Source of the DNA: Haemonchus contortus | Lineage: Eukaryota > Nematoda > Chromadorea > Rhabditida > Trichostrongylidae | Assembly: GCA_000469685.2 (NCBI GenBank) | Contig: LS997562.1 | Span: 9,190,007 to 9,254,006, forward strand | DNA length: 64,000 nt | Direction of reading: 5' to 3' | In this document: in pieces, positions 1 through 10,375 of the stretch | Layout: every line of letters begins with the position of its first letter | Numbering within the stretch: the first letter of the stretch is position 1 | The notes under the pieces: generated by a model | What the model was told of the DNA's origin: nothing | Databases searched by the model: none | The model's input: only the letters and a program-made list of their open reading frames with translations | Position numbers and translations under genes: made by a program

Positions 1-76
1 ACCTCTTTATTTCATGATTCTGTTAACGAAGAACAGTGAACACAAATAACTATTTATAACGAACAGTTGTGTTTGA

Positions 77-382
77 TATCGGGCGCGTACCCCCACTATC
101 ACTGAGCTGATCAATCGTGTACGATTACAGCTGACTTTAAGAAGTATCTGTCAACAACAACAGAGCATACGAAACCAGCTAGCTGTCACCCCCGAACAGA
201 TTAGTGCAGTTATCGACCGTCTAACGGGTTCAATTCTATTTGCACCACCTGCAAATGTTGATCAGCTCAGAGCAATCGCCCTAGCCAGGTCAGCGATCCA
301 CACCGGAACAATGTTCACAAACGGGAACAGACTAGAAGTCATGCGAAAAGTTGGTGGGAAACGACTGGGTCTGAGGGATTGA
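77..382 (+). CDS. Open frame at window edge, unrecognised protein C-terminus
   Basis: An open frame of about 101 codons runs from just after a TGA at 74-76 to a TGA at 380-382. Composition looks coding: a QQQQ run, an amphipathic helix-rich middle (VTPEQISAVIDRLTG) and a basic end (RKVGGKRLGLRD). I do not recognise the family. It has no convincing start codon near its 5' end, so it could be a terminal exon or a retroelement ORF fragment whose upstream part lies outside the window. A chance open frame is also possible. Confidence 0.3.
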   Translation, partial: YRARTPTITELINRVRLQLTLRSICQQQQSIRNQLAVTPEQISAVIDRLTGSILFAPPANVDQLRAIALARSAIHTGTMFTNGNRLEVMRKVGGKRLGLRD

Positions 383-1774
383 ATAGTATTACCCTTCCAA
401 ATTTCTGATATGGGTTTTACTTCATACAATTTTTCATTTTCGCAGTGTTCAACACAAGTTATAGACTCGTCAAAAATTGGAACAGAGGCAGCTAAAGCTA
501 AGAGACTAACGCGACGCATCCGCTCGCGTCTGCTCCTACCATTCTTAAATGCTAGCCACTTGATTATTGGCTTTTATTTAGCATGAGCAAGACTGTTTAG
601 TTTCAGCTTTAGCTTTTACTTAACTTTACCCACAGCTTAACTACTTAACCGCACTTGATGTCCTGCATAGTTATAGTCCTGCAAAGAGGGATTTTGGCGG
701 GAAATCAATAAACTCCCGCGACGCAACCTCTCGCGCGTGCTCCTGCCATTCACAACCGTGTGCTGTCTTTGAGTTAAAGTTCTAAGCCTCTAAACCAGTC
801 TTGAAATACATTCAACCATCCCATCATTTAGTGACTTTTCCAGAGCTGATAAGGCCACCCTTTTCGTCGTTGCTACTAAAATTTTCTTTTTGTCAGTTGT
901 GAAATCTAAACGAGTAACTGATAACGCGATAACAGCTCGTCTACGAACACCCCACCAATTTCCAGTCAGACCCGACTCAGCGATTCTTGAGCATTTACGC
1001 GAAAGTAAATGTTACATGCACAAAGGCACACAAATAAATATAAATATGGTGATAACCAGATGGACGGAAATATTTGCAAAAAATAACAACAAGTTCTATT
1101 ATTTACTAACAGCCTGAACTAGCCAGTGACTAATACACGAAGTTTCTACCCTGAAAAACCTGCAAATCGACACCGGTAACAAAATACAACACAAGGGAAA
1201 GTACTCAATAAGAAGAAACGAATAAAATACTTCAAAAAATATCAAAAGTTTTGTACAAATTGCGAAATCCAACAGAAAGATTAGGGGAAATAGGTGTGAG
1301 CAACAATGGAGCTGTGAAGTGAACGAACGAGTGGGCAACAAGTTCCTCATGCCGCTTGAGCCGCTGGAGGAAACATCGGCGGCTCACGAGGTCGGAGGTT
1401 GAAATGCAAATGGGAGAACAGCAAGTCTTCAGGCAGAAATTGCCACGCGTCGTCGCTAAGCTGAAAACGGTTGAAAAATCAGTTGAAAATTATAAAATAA
1501 AAAAAAATTCTGTAATGTTTAAGATGACCGATGAGACATTTTTCATGAGATCTAATGATTTTCTCATGCATCAGTTCACATCTTGAAAAACTGACGAGGT
1601 TTTATTGAAAGTTTTATTAGGCGTACACTTACTTCGATAGTATCGCCCTGTTCTCCCTCCCCCTCCTCAAATTTCGTTTTTTTTTTTGAATGCGGGGCGA
1701 GTCCCAGCGGTGGGCTCTTCCAATGGGTTCATGCCATCTAAATGGTCTGACAAGGAGGTTGATTGTAAGCTTCT
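383..1774. other. No gene seen; one short direct repeat
   Basis: No supported exon on either strand. A roughly 35-bp direct repeat beginning CGCGACGCA and ending TGCTCC..CCATTC occurs at about 510-545 and 717-751, with a few differences. It may mark a repeat end, but no inverted partner or target duplication is visible. Confidence 0.4.
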
Positions 1775-2490
1775 CTCTTATAATACAACAGGCGGCTATG
1801 CTCGCGTGCGTTAGGGGCTCTAGCCATGAGAGACGGAGCTACATGAGCTGATTTTCACTCTAGACCTTTGTCTGATTTATGAGTTCCCGCTCAATCCCCG
1901 TCCCTGTGGGCGGAGTCTGGTCCTGCCACCCACCATAAAAGTTCCCATCTTGTCGCCTGTACTCCTACCAAGTCTGAACTTTCTAGGTCCATGGGAACCG
2001 GAGTTACGAATCGTGAGCTTCGAGGCATTTCCGCCCATTGTAGGCGGGCCTCCGCCGATGTCATTTATGCTGGAGATACCTTCGACAATACCTTTCCTAT
2101 ATCAACTTTTTCCTGCTCTGTTGCACTTCTCCAAAACGAGTTATAAATGTTTTCATAAAGCATTGCATTTCTGGAGAACGCCCCGCCCATCGGGAGTGGG
2201 TCTCCCCAGTTCGATCTAACTTACCAATGCACACCTCTAGCCACCTTTAAACTCCAGTTTTGAAGTCGTCTTGTTACTGTATTTGAAATCATGGTCCTTA
2301 GTAGGGCTCATTTCGAGGCATGCCACGCCCACTGTGGGCGGGGCTCCGCCAAGCAGATGCGTGCTTTATACTTCCCGAAACATGGCCCACCCATCCCACG
2401 CTTGACCCGGTCTCTCCAGGTGAATCTGAAGGAGCTAAGGAATTTCGTGACAGACATACAGACAGAGACAGACAGACGACAGATGAAGCG
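1775..2490 (+). repeat. Dispersed GC-box repeat, copy 1
   Basis: It begins with a block (GGCGGCTA...GGGGCTCTAGCCAT) found again at 7711-7793 and continues with modules containing GCCC...GTGGGCGG, a short GC-rich inverted motif. It ends in a degenerate (CAGA)n microsatellite near 2455-2482. The same motifs recur at 7.7-10.4, 41.0, 43.4-43.8 and 50.0 kb, so this is a dispersed family. No protein is encoded. The mode of movement is unknown; no clear TIR or target duplication was found. Confidence 0.6.
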
Positions 2491-4035
2491 GTTTAAAGTA
2501 AGTAGGATGGACGCAAGATATAGATGCACAAAAAGAACCGCGCTGCGACCGCACGCTACTCATTCTGGTCTTTTTTAACAGACACCGAAATCAAATGAAG
2601 ATCATGTGACGCCGTAGTCCTGATCACGGCAGCATCACGTGCGTGTCACATGGCTGGCTCTCTTGTCGAAGAAAAACATGTTGAAACTTGTAAAAGTGTG
2701 GCCAAAGGGCGACTTTTCTTGAGAAAACAAGATTTCAACAGGTTTTTTCTCGTTTTAGCATTCTATAAATAGCTATTCCCAAACAAGTTAATTAGGCTCT
2801 CCACATTTTAAAATTCAACACATCTTTCTCTCTTACTCTGGATAATTGGATTTTGTGGTCTCATGGTTTCTGAGCTTTCTAAACAAGTAAAACGTGGGTT
2901 ATTTTTCAATTTCTTACAACTTTTCCTTATTTTGCAGTGAAAGTCCAATGTGAATTTTCAAATATTTAATTCCAATTTTCATGTTTTTCAAAAAAAAAAA
3001 AACGTTTAAAAACAACGAACCATTATGTCTCCTAGTAGATAGGTGAGAATAGTGAAGATACTCATCAGCTGATTTCAAATGGTGTACGAAATGGTATCGT
3101 AGTGTTGTCGAATGATAACAGACAGCTGCGAGAACCTCGTCTTTAGCGATGGGCGCTTATATTGTCACCGATGGGTGAGCAGTGTGGGTGTGTGAGAGGG
3201 GGATGCACGAGACACACCAGTACACTGTAGAGTTCAACACTGGGCCGATAGGGCTCTTCTCTCTGACTGGGGCTGGCCCTGTCTGTCGACTTCGATTGTC
3301 CGACTGCAAGTAGATCGATCAGCTGATATACGAAAATAAATCCTAGAGTTCTTCATGATGGGCGTGGTCAGGTCTGATCACGTACCCCTTCGAGCCCTGT
3401 TCCCCCCAAACGACGGACAACATACACACATCAACTGATCATATGTGACATAAAAACAAGACCACAGATTAAGTGACATTACTTTGGAAAACCAGTAATG
3501 ATCAGTCATAAACAGGGGATGAGTGGCAAGTCTGAAAATTGGTTGAAAAGTGCGTGAATCAGACGAAATTTAGAAAATTAGAGAGGATCATTTTCTTTTT
3601 TTCGAAAAATCTGTCACTAGTGGTTTTCCTTTTCGCTTCACCTTTGATGATAACGAACCACAGAGACGTATTTTTCCACGGGAACAGGGCAAATAAGTCT
3701 CAGTGACCTGTTACCATCATAGGTAAAGTAAAAAGGATCCGTTAAAGAACTGCAGCAATACTATCGATCCCGTTGGAAAGGGTAAGGTTATCTGCAGACC
3801 ATCAACGGTTTCTGAGGTGCTTCCCGAGCATTTGACTTTCGTTGCGTATTTGGCCCATACAATGACTAGTCGATGTACAAAGGGTCCATCAACTTCCCAT
3901 ACAAATCTATACCAATTACCCGATCCATGAAGATTCACAATACTGTCACCAACGTGGTTAGCCCGTCGTAAACAGTCGATTCGCCATAACTTTTGCCAAA
4001 TTGCTACAATTCAGTTGAAAATGGGATCAGTGGAA
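2491..4035. other. No gene seen
   Basis: AT-rich sequence with no exon-like open frame joined to splice signals. The 73-codon minus frame at 3717-3938 lacks any recognisable motif. Confidence 0.4.
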
Positions 4036-4685
4036 GAATCTGCTCACGAATATTCCACCTGCATAATGAACCTTCGACTTTCTTTAGATTCTTTCCGTCA
4101 TTTCTATAAATTCACAAGCTGGAGTATGCATAGTCACCAACGATCTGGTATTTCCTGACCTTGTACTTGTGAGTACGTCATATTGTTATAGTATGGGTGT
4201 TACAGTCGCGGGGGGTAAATCTCGAAGTAGTGAAGTACTCTATCTTCACGAATTCCTTCAATCGTAGGGAGGGAGCTGAATGCATCTAGGGTGGTAACTT
4301 TCTATCTTCACTGAAGTGCATTGACGTCCAGTAACTCTCTGCAACTGTAACACCCATTCTATAACAATAGAGAGAGTGAGTTATGGACGTCAATGCACTT
4401 CAGTGAAGATAGAAGGTTCCCATCCCAGATTCATTCAGCTCCCTCCTTACACTTCAAGGAATTCCGTGGAGAAAAAGCACTTCACTACTTCGAGGTTTAC
4501 CCTCTGCGACTGTAACACCCATTCTATAACAATATGATGTACTCACAAGTACAAAGTCAGGAAATGACTGAATCGTTAGTGACTATGCATACTCCAGCTT
4601 GGGAATTTTTCTAGAAATGACGGAAAGAATTTGAAGAAAGTCGAAGATTCATTATGTATGTGGAATAATCGTGAGCAGAGAAGTC
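4036..4685. repeat. Foldback element (about 650-bp imperfect palindrome)
   Basis: The left arm 4036-4355 is an imperfect reverse complement of 4365-4685, centred near 4360. For example the 26 bases at 4164-4189 match the complement of 4532-4557 with one or two differences, and the block around 4281-4345 matches 4370-4440. The whole unit could form one long hairpin. This is the form of a foldback or MITE-type non-autonomous DNA element. No coding capacity and no obvious target duplication. Confidence 0.75.
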
Positions 4686-5370
4686 TCAATGTATTACTAG
4701 TTCTATGACAAGGTCACACGGTCACAAGGTCAAGGAGCTCTTTACAAACTGATAATGAACCCAATAATATTAGCGATTCACTGCTTATCGCGTTGAGAAA
4801 CAGAACACAACTAGTGACAGGTGAAAAAGTCAGTGGTTTGAAACTATGGGCAGGGAGTATTTCCAAAAAAGAACTGTAAATGTCGCATTGCTCCGATTAC
4901 TGCGAACGAATAAAGGGATTACTAGGAACAAAGAGAGCTACTATCCTGCTGTGCCCGCTCGCTTTCTGCATGCCATTCGGTCGTAGTTACGTCATTCTCT
5001 GCGAGATCTTAGGAAAGTCACGATCCCTCAGTTGAACTCATGCTACTGCAAAAAAAAAAGACTGGCATCCTACTCACAAACAGCTGGTGGAGGAATTCGT
5101 GGGATGCGCCACGTAGTGAAACCTCCGGGAAGTTTCGTGATCACATTCGGCTCGTACATGTTAGAATTGTATCGTATTAGAATTAAAGATATACAAGCAC
5201 GAGACAAGACAGATGTTATGTTCAAGTCCTGACTCCCGGATCTGGATCACTGGTTTCGCTTAGCTGGGGACCTCACCCCAGACCATGCGGATGATAGCGA
5301 AGACACACCGCTACAATTCTTCGAAGAGACGGAAGGCATAAATGCTGGCCTAGAGAGGAAAATATATATA

Positions 5371-5547
5371 CTCGCCATTTGTAGCTATAGTCTAGCCTTC
5401 AGTTCTACTGTGATCCCCACTTCAGACAGATTAGAAATGTGTAACAGATGAACTTTCACAGTTCATCTGTCACACATATCTAATCTGTCAGAGGTGGAAA
5501 TCACACGAGAACTATAGGCCAGACTATAGCCACAAATTAGTGGCGAG
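5371..5547. repeat. Short foldback hairpin (about 177 bp)
   Basis: CTCGCC..TTTGTAGCTATAG on the left pairs with the complementary CTATAGCCACAAA..GGCGAG on the right. The pairing continues through the arms to a loop of about 7 bases near 5454-5460. A few mismatches are present. Probably a small MITE or hairpin relic. Confidence 0.7.
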
Positions 5548-6104
5548 TCATTTTGATACGGTTGATGCGGATTACGGCAATTTCCATTCTGCAGAAATAG
5601 TTTGGTTAAGTTACTGTATCCCAAGGGATCTGGTGAAGCTACTGAACTCAAAGACGACGATTGTCCTAACCTCTGATGCCCGTTATCAAGATGCCTCGTG
5701 CCTGCTCTGCATAGAAAGCGATCAAATTCCCAGAATCAAACCCGAAATTAATTGTCACTACTGTGTCTTGAATAATTTTTCCTCGGTGTAACAGTGAAAT
5801 CATACCATCAGTGTAACGTATACGTCAGTTTTTCAACTTCAAACAGTAACATGGTCGGGACGGGCAAGATTTACGAGCATTGGAAGGACCTGATATGCTT
5901 CCCTTGACATTGAATTGAAAAATTGATTCGGGCAGTGGGTTGAAGATGACTACATATAACTATCAACTCCCGTAAAGGGGCAAAAGAATGGTGAATCGAA
6001 TGGTAGTATAGTAAGTAAAAGTAAAAGCATAGTAAAAGAATGAAGTTTTTGACTTTTATGAATTGCGATATAAATATAAATGCGATATAAATGAATTGCG
6101 ACGG

Positions 6105-6278
6105 CCAGCCTATGTGCAAACCAGAGCTTTATTCTTCCAGACAAGTCTGGTACCGATCAACCGACCCCGAAGGGATGGAAGGCTTGCTTGATCTGGGCGA
6201 GTATCTGTTCGGGATTTGAACTCGGACCATCCGTGTAGAATAGTGTGCCACTGTTACTGTCACTACACCACCTTCGCA
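6105..6278 (-). repeat. tRNA-derived SINE, copy 1
   Basis: On the minus strand the unit starts with a tRNA-like head: an A-box-like GGTGGTGTAGTGAC followed by a B-box-like GAGTTCAAATCCCG about 45 bases later. A conserved body containing the complement of CAAGTCTGGTACC follows. The same unit occurs at 39.84-40.12, 48.23-48.51 and 48.98-49.24 kb in the same orientation. The three other copies are longer (about 270-280 bp), so this one looks truncated. Confidence 0.65.
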
Positions 6279-7704
6279 CAGAATCACAGTGCCATAGCAT
6301 AAATAGTAGTAGCAATTATAAAAGGGATAGCATCATATGATTGAAGAAAATGTGAAGAAAGGAGTTATACAAAACTTCATGAAGAATTCTACAATATTGT
6401 CACATATGTTAGCCATGAAAATGATGAGGCAACGAAAAGGCAGTATCGTGTACTAGTCGTCATTTATTTACCTGTTTATTTAACGGTTATTTATTTATTC
6501 CTTACCCATTTATTTTGCGCTCTGAGTGCACAGATACATTACACGGAAGTAACAAGTATATAAAATGGTCAAAAAAAATCGAACTACGACAACTATGAGG
6601 TAGTATTAAACAGCAATGAGAGAGCGATAACCGCTCGTCGAGTTCTGTGTAATGAGGAACTGAGAAGAGTAAACCTTCGGAGTGAGAAAATCTGATTGTA
6701 ATGTTACTTGCAGATGCTAAACGTTTCCACCAAAGTGGTCAATGTATTTCTGCAGCGAGATCTGATGAACGGTGGATTTCTTTAGAAGTAATCTCTGAGT
6801 TAAATGATGTGAAAACTATGAACCGGAAAGAAATTGATAGATTAGAAGTTAGAAAAGCGGCTCTGCTACGAAAAGTCGAAGAAGAATGTAGTTAGAGGCT
6901 GTACTAATCAGCCAAATGCCTCCCAACGCTCACGAATGGACGTTTTTTGAGGACATGAACTGTGTAAAGGATGTATAAAAATGATGCGAGCTATTACACC
7001 GCAAAGTTATTGCTCTATCCTCATCTCCCATCAATCTCCAGGCCGTTGACCTTGAGAACTAAATTTGTCCTGGGGAGATCTCAGAAGAAAGCAATTAGTC
7101 ATAGGTAGCGCTTCTGAGCGATACTAACGTTGAGTGCTTCGGGAGTGAATTGAGAACTAATTAACGTAAACCATCCGGTAGTGGTTGCCATTTCAGAATA
7201 GCCCGCATTTCGTCTGTTCTTATCATTCAAGCTTCATTACTTTCTTCAAACTCAAATTTTCACAAGGTGTTGTTCAAAATTTTTGCCCTTTTCTCATGGA
7301 CCCGGTCTGCAATGGTCTCATGCTTGGCGGGCGGGGTCCGCTCCGCCCACAATTGCCCGAGTTGTTCAGTGTGGTATCGCAGATGCTGTCAAATCTGTGG
7401 CAAAGCTCTTCATATAAAAGGATACTCAATTCACTAAGAGAATATTCAACATAGAGAAGAACGCAAGATTCCTATGGTGTCAGTGATTCGGACTACTGTA
7501 ACAGTAGTGGTCATGACCCGAGTTGGGTTCGAGCTACTGAACCCGTTCGCATTCACCAACCGACTACAAAATAGTAGTATAAGAACGAGCAGTCGCACTG
7601 GTTTTTAAGTTGTAATTTCTCAATCAATGTAGATTTAGCTTAGTTACTTTTGAGCAGAAGCCTGGTACGTGACAACTCCTTCAACCTTAACTTCTGTGAT
7701 ATTA
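6279..7704. other. No supported gene
   Basis: A 64-codon helical frame at 6701-6895 (...EIDRLEVRKAALLRKVEEE...) is the only exon-like stretch. It has no clear acceptor or partner exon, so I leave it uncalled. A weak tRNA-like segment with a B-box-like GGGTTCGAGC lies near 7480-7560 and may be an old SINE. Confidence 0.35.
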
Positions 7705-8288
7705 TAGATAACAAGGCGGCTAAGCACGCTCTTGCGTGCGCTAGGGGCTCTAGCCATTAGGGACGGAACCACATGAGCTTCTGATTTTCATTACAGAACT
7801 TTATCATCTGACTCTTCCTTCTTCTTCCCTTCTTCCTTCCTCCTCTTCCCTTCCTAACTTCCTCTTCCCTGACACCTCTGGAGCGGCCATCGTTTTTTTG
7901 GGAAGTGAGATGGGGCCGTGTGTGGCCATAAAGAGTACTCCGATGAATACAAATCAAATACCTCTGCAGTCCAAGTAGTCGAAGAAATGCTGTGTAAATT
8001 GGGCTTTGTGTGGCCATGGGCGCTAACTTTAAAAGGAGGGCCCCTTTCGGTAGTTGTAGGAATTTACACGTCTTTACAGGGTATGCGCCTGTATGGCCGG
8101 GGATGTTGTAGAATTTATTTCATGAGGTCTACAGTTAATGTAGTCATTCGCTCTAGGCAGAAGGGACTATTGTGTGTGGAAACATGGATACAAACTTTTA
8201 GAAAATTTTCAGCCTAATCTTTGAAAGAGTTTAGGGATATCCCCTAGTTGTACACCTATGTGGTCAGGGTTAGTGTGAAGGACGAATG

Positions 8289-9300
8289 TATAAATTTTTG
8301 ATCTTAGCTCCGCCCCTCTCTTTGCAAACTCCACCCACTCCAGACTTCGAACCACATTACTTTTATTACCTCCAGACAGCTTTTTCCCTCGTTCTAAAAC
8401 GCATCTGAGGAGACTTAATAATTTTAATGTAAGCCCTGAACACTTCAGTGCCAATCCCGCCCAGTTCTGGGATCTGACCACATTTGTTCTACTATATCAT
8501 ACCACTTTTTTCCCGCATCTCAGAACGTTTCCGAATAGAGTTATAAATTTTTAATCTAAGCTCCGCCCAATTTAGTGCCAACCACGCCCACTTCTGGGGT
8601 TTGACCACATTTGTTCTACTACATCTTACCACTTTCTTCCCGCAACCCAGAATGTTTCTGGATAGAGTTATAAATTTTTGTCTAGGCCCCGCCCATTTTA
8701 GTGCCAACCACGCCCACTTTGAAAATTTGACCACATTTGCTATTTTACACCTTACCACTTTTTTACCGCATCCCGAAACGTTTCTGAATAGAATTATGAA
8801 TTTTTGATCTAAGCCCCGCCCACTTTAGTGCCAACTCCGCCCACTTCTGGGATTTGACCACATTTGTTCTTTTACACCTTGATACCTTTTGGCCGCATCC
8901 CAGAACGTTTCTGAATAGAGTTATGAATTTTTGATCTAAGCCCCGCCCACTTTAGTGCCAACTCCGCCCACTTCTGGGATTTGACCACATTTGTTCTTTT
9001 ACACCTTGATACCTTTTTGCCGCATCCCAGAACGTTTCTGAATAGAGTTATGAATTTTTGATCTAAGCCCCGCCCACTTTAGTGCCAACTCCGCCCACTT
9101 CTGGGATTTGACCACATTTGTTCTTTTACACCTTGATACCTTTTGGCCGCATCCCAGAACGTTTCTGAATAGAGTTATGAATTTTTGATCTAAGCCCTGC
9201 CCACTTTAGTGCCAACTCCGCCCACTTCTGGGATTTGACCACATTTGTTCTTTTACACCTTGATACCTTTTGGCCGCATCCCAGAACGTTTCCGAACGAA
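8289..9300. repeat. Tandem satellite, about 127-bp unit, about 8 copies
   Basis: The landmark GATCTAAGCCCCGCCCAC recurs at about 8806, 8933, 9060 and 9187, a spacing of exactly 127 bp, with more diverged units before it from about 8289. Each unit also has TTTGACCACATTTGTTCT and CGCATCCCAGAACGTTTC. Units in the right half are nearly identical and left units are diverged, as expected for recent homogenisation at one end. Because 127 is not a multiple of three, the long minus-strand frames across it are not credible genes. Confidence 0.9.
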
Positions 9301-9790
9301 GTTACACTCATTTTTGAAAAGTAGCTTTCACCTTAACGCACGCCCCGCCCCCCGTGGGCGGGGCTTCGCTATACTTATGCATGCTCAGCACGCATAGGCC
9401 TTGCTCACTCTTTTTATTTTTTTCCTGGCCTCTGCGCCTTAATTGAATCGAGTTATGAACACATCTAAAAAGTACCGCCCATTTTGAGAAAGCTCCGCCC
9501 ACAGCGCATGAGTCTCCACCGCCTGTTTTCTTGACCCAATCCCCACCTCTGAACATTTTTCCCCGGTGTCTGGACTTTTTCGAAGCAAAAAAAGATGTTT
9601 GACTGTTGGCACCGCCCATCCCGGCGCGTGCCCCGCCCCCCGTGGGCGGAGCTCCGCAGAGCTCGTATGTGCTCTATTAATTTTGTCTTGGGCCCCACCG
9701 ATCCCGAACTTGTCCCGACTTCTAAAGGTGATTTTTCAGGTAAAACCGGACTGTGTGACATACAAACAAACATAGATAGATAGATACATA

Positions 9791-10315
9791 CAGTAGCGCT
9801 CAAAAGTCATCGGTGAAATGTTTCTTCAGCCGTACTTTTCAGTCGTAACTCCTTTCCTATTGGACCTAATCATGCGAAATTTCTATATTTGGAGCGTGGG
9901 TGTATTGTGAATATTTGCCACTATTAATCTGCAATTTGATCATGTTCCAGATATTCTAAAGGGCATGAACATAAAATCGACTGAAAGTACTTATGATGGT
10001 CTTTCTAGAATCTCTTTCCTTTTTGTCATATCTAAAGTGTACGAGCGGTAACGCCGAACACAATAGATGAGAAAAACGCACATAAGGTGGGAATAAGTGC
10101 AAACATCAACAACTTTAGTTTTAGCAAAATCTGCTACCGCAACAAACACCTTGCTCTATCTGTTGATATTGCAGCTTTGCAATCCAGCAGTGTTGGGTAG
10201 GGTGAAATGTGCTCTAGTAAAACATATCCAAATTTGGGGGGATTTGGTCTACTGAGAAAAAACTATGAACAAAAAATCGTCAAAGCATTTCACCGAAGAC
10301 TTTTGAGCGCTACTG
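9791..10315. mobile_element. Tc1/mariner-like MITE, copy 1 (525 bp)
   Basis: Terminal inverted repeats of about 30 bp start CAGTAGCGCTCAAAAGT at both ends, and the unit is flanked by TA on both sides (9789-9790 and 10316-10317), the target duplication of Tc1/mariner elements. There is no transposase, so it is non-autonomous. It has jumped into the tetranucleotide tail of the surrounding dispersed repeat. A related 505-bp copy interrupts the BEL pol gene at 56161-56665. Confidence 0.9.
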
Positions 10316-10375
10316 TACATACATACATACATACAAACAGACACACCAAACTTGTGGATTATATATAGTAAGGAT

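Larger units (their letters stand above)
7705..10375 (+). repeat. Dispersed GC-box repeat, copy 2 (composite)
   Basis: It opens with the same GGCGGCTA...GGGGCTCTAGCCAT block as 1775-2490, then holds a satellite array (8289-9300), two modules with GCCCCGCCCCCCGTGGGCGG (9340-9365 and 9630-9655) and a tetranucleotide tail (CATA/GATA). The tail is split by a MITE at 9791-10315 and ends in TATATATAGTAAGGATA. A related terminus, TATATATAGTAGGATA, closes the copy at 43.8 kb. Non-coding; apparent minus-strand open frames follow the satellite and shift frame from unit to unit. Confidence 0.6.

Noticed and set aside
7480..7560. tRNA-like patch with GGGTTCGAGC, and a similar one near 20540-20590
   Set aside because: No complete cloverleaf or consistent A box; too weak to call a tRNA gene or SINE copy.
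8209..9311. Several 60-100-residue minus-strand frames with repeated KWAWLALKWAG-like peptides
   Set aside because: They track a satellite with a 127-bp unit, not a multiple of three, so frame is lost from unit to unit; not a gene.
9566..9803. Overlapping frames on both strands around GC-box modules
   Set aside because: Repeated GCCCCGCCC...GGGCGG modules give long frames by composition; no domain and no conservation between copies.
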